The translations under genes and the position numbers were made by a program. The notes under the pieces are model-generated. The model searched no databases. It saw only the letters and a program-made list of their open reading frames with translations, and had not been told where the DNA came from. Positions 40,954 through 42,558 of a DNA stretch of 42,558 nt are shown one piece after another (the stretch's first letter is position 1; the number at the start of each line of letters is the position of its first letter). Source of the stretch: Blautia sp. (GTDB taxonomy: Bacteria > Bacillota > Clostridia > Lachnospirales > Lachnospiraceae); assembly GCA_029257805.1 (NCBI GenBank), contig JARIAR010000021.1, positions 1-42,558 on the forward strand. Reading direction: 5' to 3'.

Positions 40954-41850
40954 TCATAGAAAATAGACTTCCTTGTTCTTTTTTAGTTTTTCATAAATTT
41001 CGAGGTAATGGTTATTGAAAATGCTGTTTTCCCGCCAGATAAAAGTGAAGTCGTGAACAATATCCAAATCCTCCATTTGTATTTCGCACAATGTTCCTTC
41101 TGCCAGTTCTTTTTTTACAGCAGTCCGATAAAGAAAAGAAATTCCGCAGCCCTGTTCTACAAGTTGTTTGATCAATCCAATACTGCCTGTTTCTACAAGA
41201 GAATCAAAACTTTCTACCTGAACCCCTTTCATCTGCAGATAATGTTCCAGGATATTTCGGGAACCGGAACCTGCTTCACGGGTGATCAGCCTGTGAGAGA
41301 GGAGATCATCCAAAGAGTATGTTCCTTCTGCAAGGGAATCTTTCGGAGAGCAGACGGCAATATATCGTTCGTGTGTGTAAAGTTCGTGGTGGTAAATATT
41401 TCTTGGAAAGTTTCCTTCTATCAGAGCAAAATCAATTTTACCGTCTTCCAGTTCCTGAAGAAGCTCCTCTGTATTTGCAACAGAAAGATGAAGAGAAGCA
41501 GAGGGGTAATAATTTAAGTAAGCTGCGGCAATTCCCGGAATTTCGAATTCTGCTATTGTGAGTGTGAGTCCCATTTTAATCAGTTGATTTTTGGTACTTT
41601 TTCTCATTTTTTCTTTTAAGGCGAGTATGTCGTGATGCATGGTTGCTGCAGAGTTTTTCAGCATTTCTCCTGCAGGAGTCAGCTGCATTTTCTTTCCTTT
41701 ACAGGTGAAAAGCGGGACACCGTAAGCTTCCTCCAGCCATCGTATATGCTGGGAGACTGCAGGTTGTGTCATATTCAGTCGCTGAGCTGCGTGAGTAAAA
41801 TTCAGATCCTTACATACTTCTAAAAAGGTTTCCACTCTAAAATCTAGCAT
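40954..41850 (-). CDS. LysR-family transcriptional regulator
   Basis: DNA-binding regulator of 298 residues. The N-terminal winged helix (about 1-60: LDFRVETFLEVCKDLNFTHAAQRLNMTQPAVSQH in part) is standard, followed by a periplasmic-binding-like effector domain with RYIAVCSP and LITREAGSGSR. The length is the family norm. ATG 41850 is chosen because the protein then begins MLDFRVETFL; an upstream in-frame start at 41892 lies above the predicted -10. It is co-directional with the sulfur-redox fusion and likely in one operon, so its effector may be a sulfur compound such as sulfite, sulfide or O-acetylserine. Inverted repeats upstream are likely its own sites. Confidence 0.9.
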   Translation of the reverse strand: MLDFRVETFLEVCKDLNFTHAAQRLNMTQPAVSQHIRWLEEAYGVPLFTCKGKKMQLTPAGEMLKNSAATMHHDILALKEKMRKSTKNQLIKMGLTLTIAEFEIPGIAAAYLNYYPSASLHLSVANTEELLQELEDGKIDFALIEGNFPRNIYHHELYTHERYIAVCSPKDSLAEGTYSLDDLLSHRLITREAGSGSRNILEHYLQMKGVQVESFDSLVETGSIGLIKQLVEQGCGISFLYRTAVKKELAEGTLCEIQMEDLDIVHDFTFIWRENSIFNNHYLEIYEKLKKNKEVYFL

Positions 41851-41872
41851 AGTTGTGCGCCCTTTCTCATTT

Positions 41873-41901
41873 ATAATAGTCAATTGTAACAATAAAGTAA
41901 A
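41873..41901 (-). promoter_or_regulatory. Promoter of the LysR-sulfur redox operon
   Basis: On the minus strand: TTTACT (41901-41896), 17 bases, TATTAT (41878-41873). Transcription would begin near 41866, only about 16 bases before the ATG, leaving room for AAAGGG as ribosome site. Confidence 0.5.
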
Positions 41902-41913
41902 ATTACATATTCT

Positions 41914-41947
41914 TATTTTATCATAAAATATTGTTATTGTGCAATAT
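41914..41947. promoter_or_regulatory. Two inverted repeats, likely LysR operators
   Basis: TATTTTAT-C-ATAAAATA (41914-41930) is a perfect 8-bp inverted repeat with the T-N-A symmetry liked by LysR proteins, 13 bases upstream of the -35. It overlaps a second repeat, ATATTG (41928-41933) with CAATAT (41942-41947). The AT-rich base composition makes chance more likely, but the two together upstream of a LysR gene are suggestive. Confidence 0.55.
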
Positions 41948-41994
41948 GAGATGAAAAATGGAAGATGGATTGGTTGTATTGGTGCAAAATTATC

Positions 41995-42028
41995 AAAAAA
42001 AACCCCGATCCGGAAGGACCAGGGTTTT
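41995..42028 (-). terminator. Intrinsic terminator of the rubrerythrin gene
   Basis: On the minus strand, AAAACCC and GGGGTTTT with an inner GGTCC/GGATC pairing are followed by a T tract, 36 bases after the rubrerythrin stop. A small CACTCT/AGAGTG hairpin lies between at 42037-42053. The region from 41948 to 41994 holds nothing I can identify. Confidence 0.8.
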
Positions 42029-42063
42029 GAGATTCACACTCTAAAAGAGAGTGGATAATGTTC

Positions 42064-42558
42064 TTAGCCGAAGTATCTTTCAAGAAGACCTTTGAATGCT
42101 TTTCCGTGTCTTGCTTCGTCTTTTGCCATTTCATGAACAGTGTCATGGATTGCGTCAAGGTTTGCAGCTTTTGCACGTTTTGCAAGATCAAATTTACCAG
42201 CAGTAGCGCCGTTCTCTGCAGCTACACGCATTTCCAGGTTTTTCTTTGTGCTGTCTGTTACAACTTCGCCTAATAATTCAGCGAATTTTGCAGCGTGTTC
42301 TGCTTCTTCAAGAGCAGCTTTTTCCCAGTATAATCCGATTTCCGGATATCCTTCTCTGTGAGCAACTCTGGACATAGCCAGGTACATACCAACTTCAGAA
42401 CATTCACCTTCAAAGTTTGCTCTTAAGTCTGCAAGGATATCTTCGCTTACACCTTTTGCGATGCCTACTACATGTTCAGCAGCCCAGGACATTTCAGAAT
42501 CCTGTTTGGAAAATTTCTCAGCCGGTGCCTTACATACTGGACATACCTCCGGTGCTGT
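42064..42558 (-). CDS. Reverse rubrerythrin, 5' end outside the window
   Basis: Oxygen-stress protein, cut by the window edge on its N-terminal side. The visible part reads [15 protein letters not shown] first, the second half of a rubredoxin-like Fe(Cys)4 knuckle, then a four-helix diiron domain with paired E and EXXH motifs: [17 protein letters not shown] and [10 protein letters not shown]. Rubredoxin in front of the diiron domain defines the reverse rubrerythrin class of anaerobic clostridia, which act as NADH-linked peroxidase or oxygen reductase. The reading frame stays open through 42558 above an internal Met at 42492, so that Met is not the start. It is followed by its own terminator, and belongs with the sulfur and oxygen defence of an anaerobe. 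Confidence 0.92.
   Translation of the reverse strand, partial: TAPEVCPVCKAPAEKFSKQDSEMSWAAEHVVGIAKGVSEDILADLRANFEGECSEVGMYLAMSRVAHREGYPEIGLYWEKAALEEAEHAAKFAELLGEVVTDSTKKNLEMRVAAENGATAGKFDLAKRAKAANLDAIHDTVHEMAKDEARHGKAFKGLLERYFG

Noticed and set aside
39834-41018. Plus-strand open frame of 394 codons opposite the sulfur enzyme
   Set aside because: It is antisense to a conserved gene, is rich in Cys, Phe and Ser as shadow frames are, and has no family features.

Overview
The window looks like chromosomal DNA of an anaerobic, low-to-mid G+C Firmicute, most likely a gut Lachnospiraceae (Blautia / Mediterraneibacter / Dorea type). The reasons are strong Shine-Dalgarno sites, YesMN and AgrCA type two-component systems, an [FeFe]-hydrogenase maturase (HydE), a reverse rubrerythrin, ECF-type transport and the rpmG-secE-nusG-rplK-rplA ribosomal block. 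No tRNA, rRNA, CRISPR array, transposase or integrase was seen. The family assignment comes from reading the proteins, not from a database search.

Region 1 (1-6372): a YesN/YesM response regulator and sensor kinase pair sits upstream of a secreted 949-residue protein that joins a type-B carboxylesterase to a complete metallo-beta-lactamase-fold hydrolase. Region 2 (6388-10988): a tight operon encodes a LytTR response regulator, an AgrC-like kinase, a DUF3887 lipoprotein, a CPBP-family intramembrane protease and HydE. It starts at a promoter with an AgrA/LytTR-like direct repeat.

Region 3 (11070-27432): a 16-kb cell-surface glycopolymer locus. It holds eight GT2 catalytic domains on six proteins (two are tandem fusions), TagD (CDP-glycerol synthesis), a TagGH-like ABC exporter, a polyprenyl-phosphate sugar-1-phosphate transferase, a LicD protein, and two TagB/TagF-type glycerophosphotransferases, one fused to a GT4 domain. 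Together they could start a glycan on undecaprenyl phosphate, decorate it with glycerol phosphate or another phospho-substituent, and export it as a teichoic-acid-like polymer. One GT2 gene lies on the opposite strand in the middle.

Region 4 (27459-29813): rpmG-secE-nusG-rplK-rplA, with a probable L1-binding rRNA mimic in front of both rplK and rplA. The block ends in a terminator without rplJ/rplL. An S11 D-Ala-D-Ala carboxypeptidase follows. Region 5 (30947-38340): an accessory cassette with a TetR regulator carrying a three-copy 15-bp iteron operator, a cysteine-rich KTR protein, a pair of exporter-fold ABC half-transporters (YbtPQ/IrtAB-like architecture) and a complete ECF module (S, T, fused A1-A2). 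Metallophore or other small-molecule import is the best guess.

Region 6 (38349-42558, minus strand): a LysR regulator and an 860-residue fusion of CoA-disulfide/persulfide reductase, rhodanese, siroheme/4Fe-4S sulfite-reductase-like and 2x[4Fe-4S] ferredoxin parts, then a reverse rubrerythrin cut by the window edge. The strongest candidates for undescribed biology are this sulfur-redox fusion, the secreted esterase-MBL fusion, the double L1 leader, and the ABC-plus-ECF cassette.
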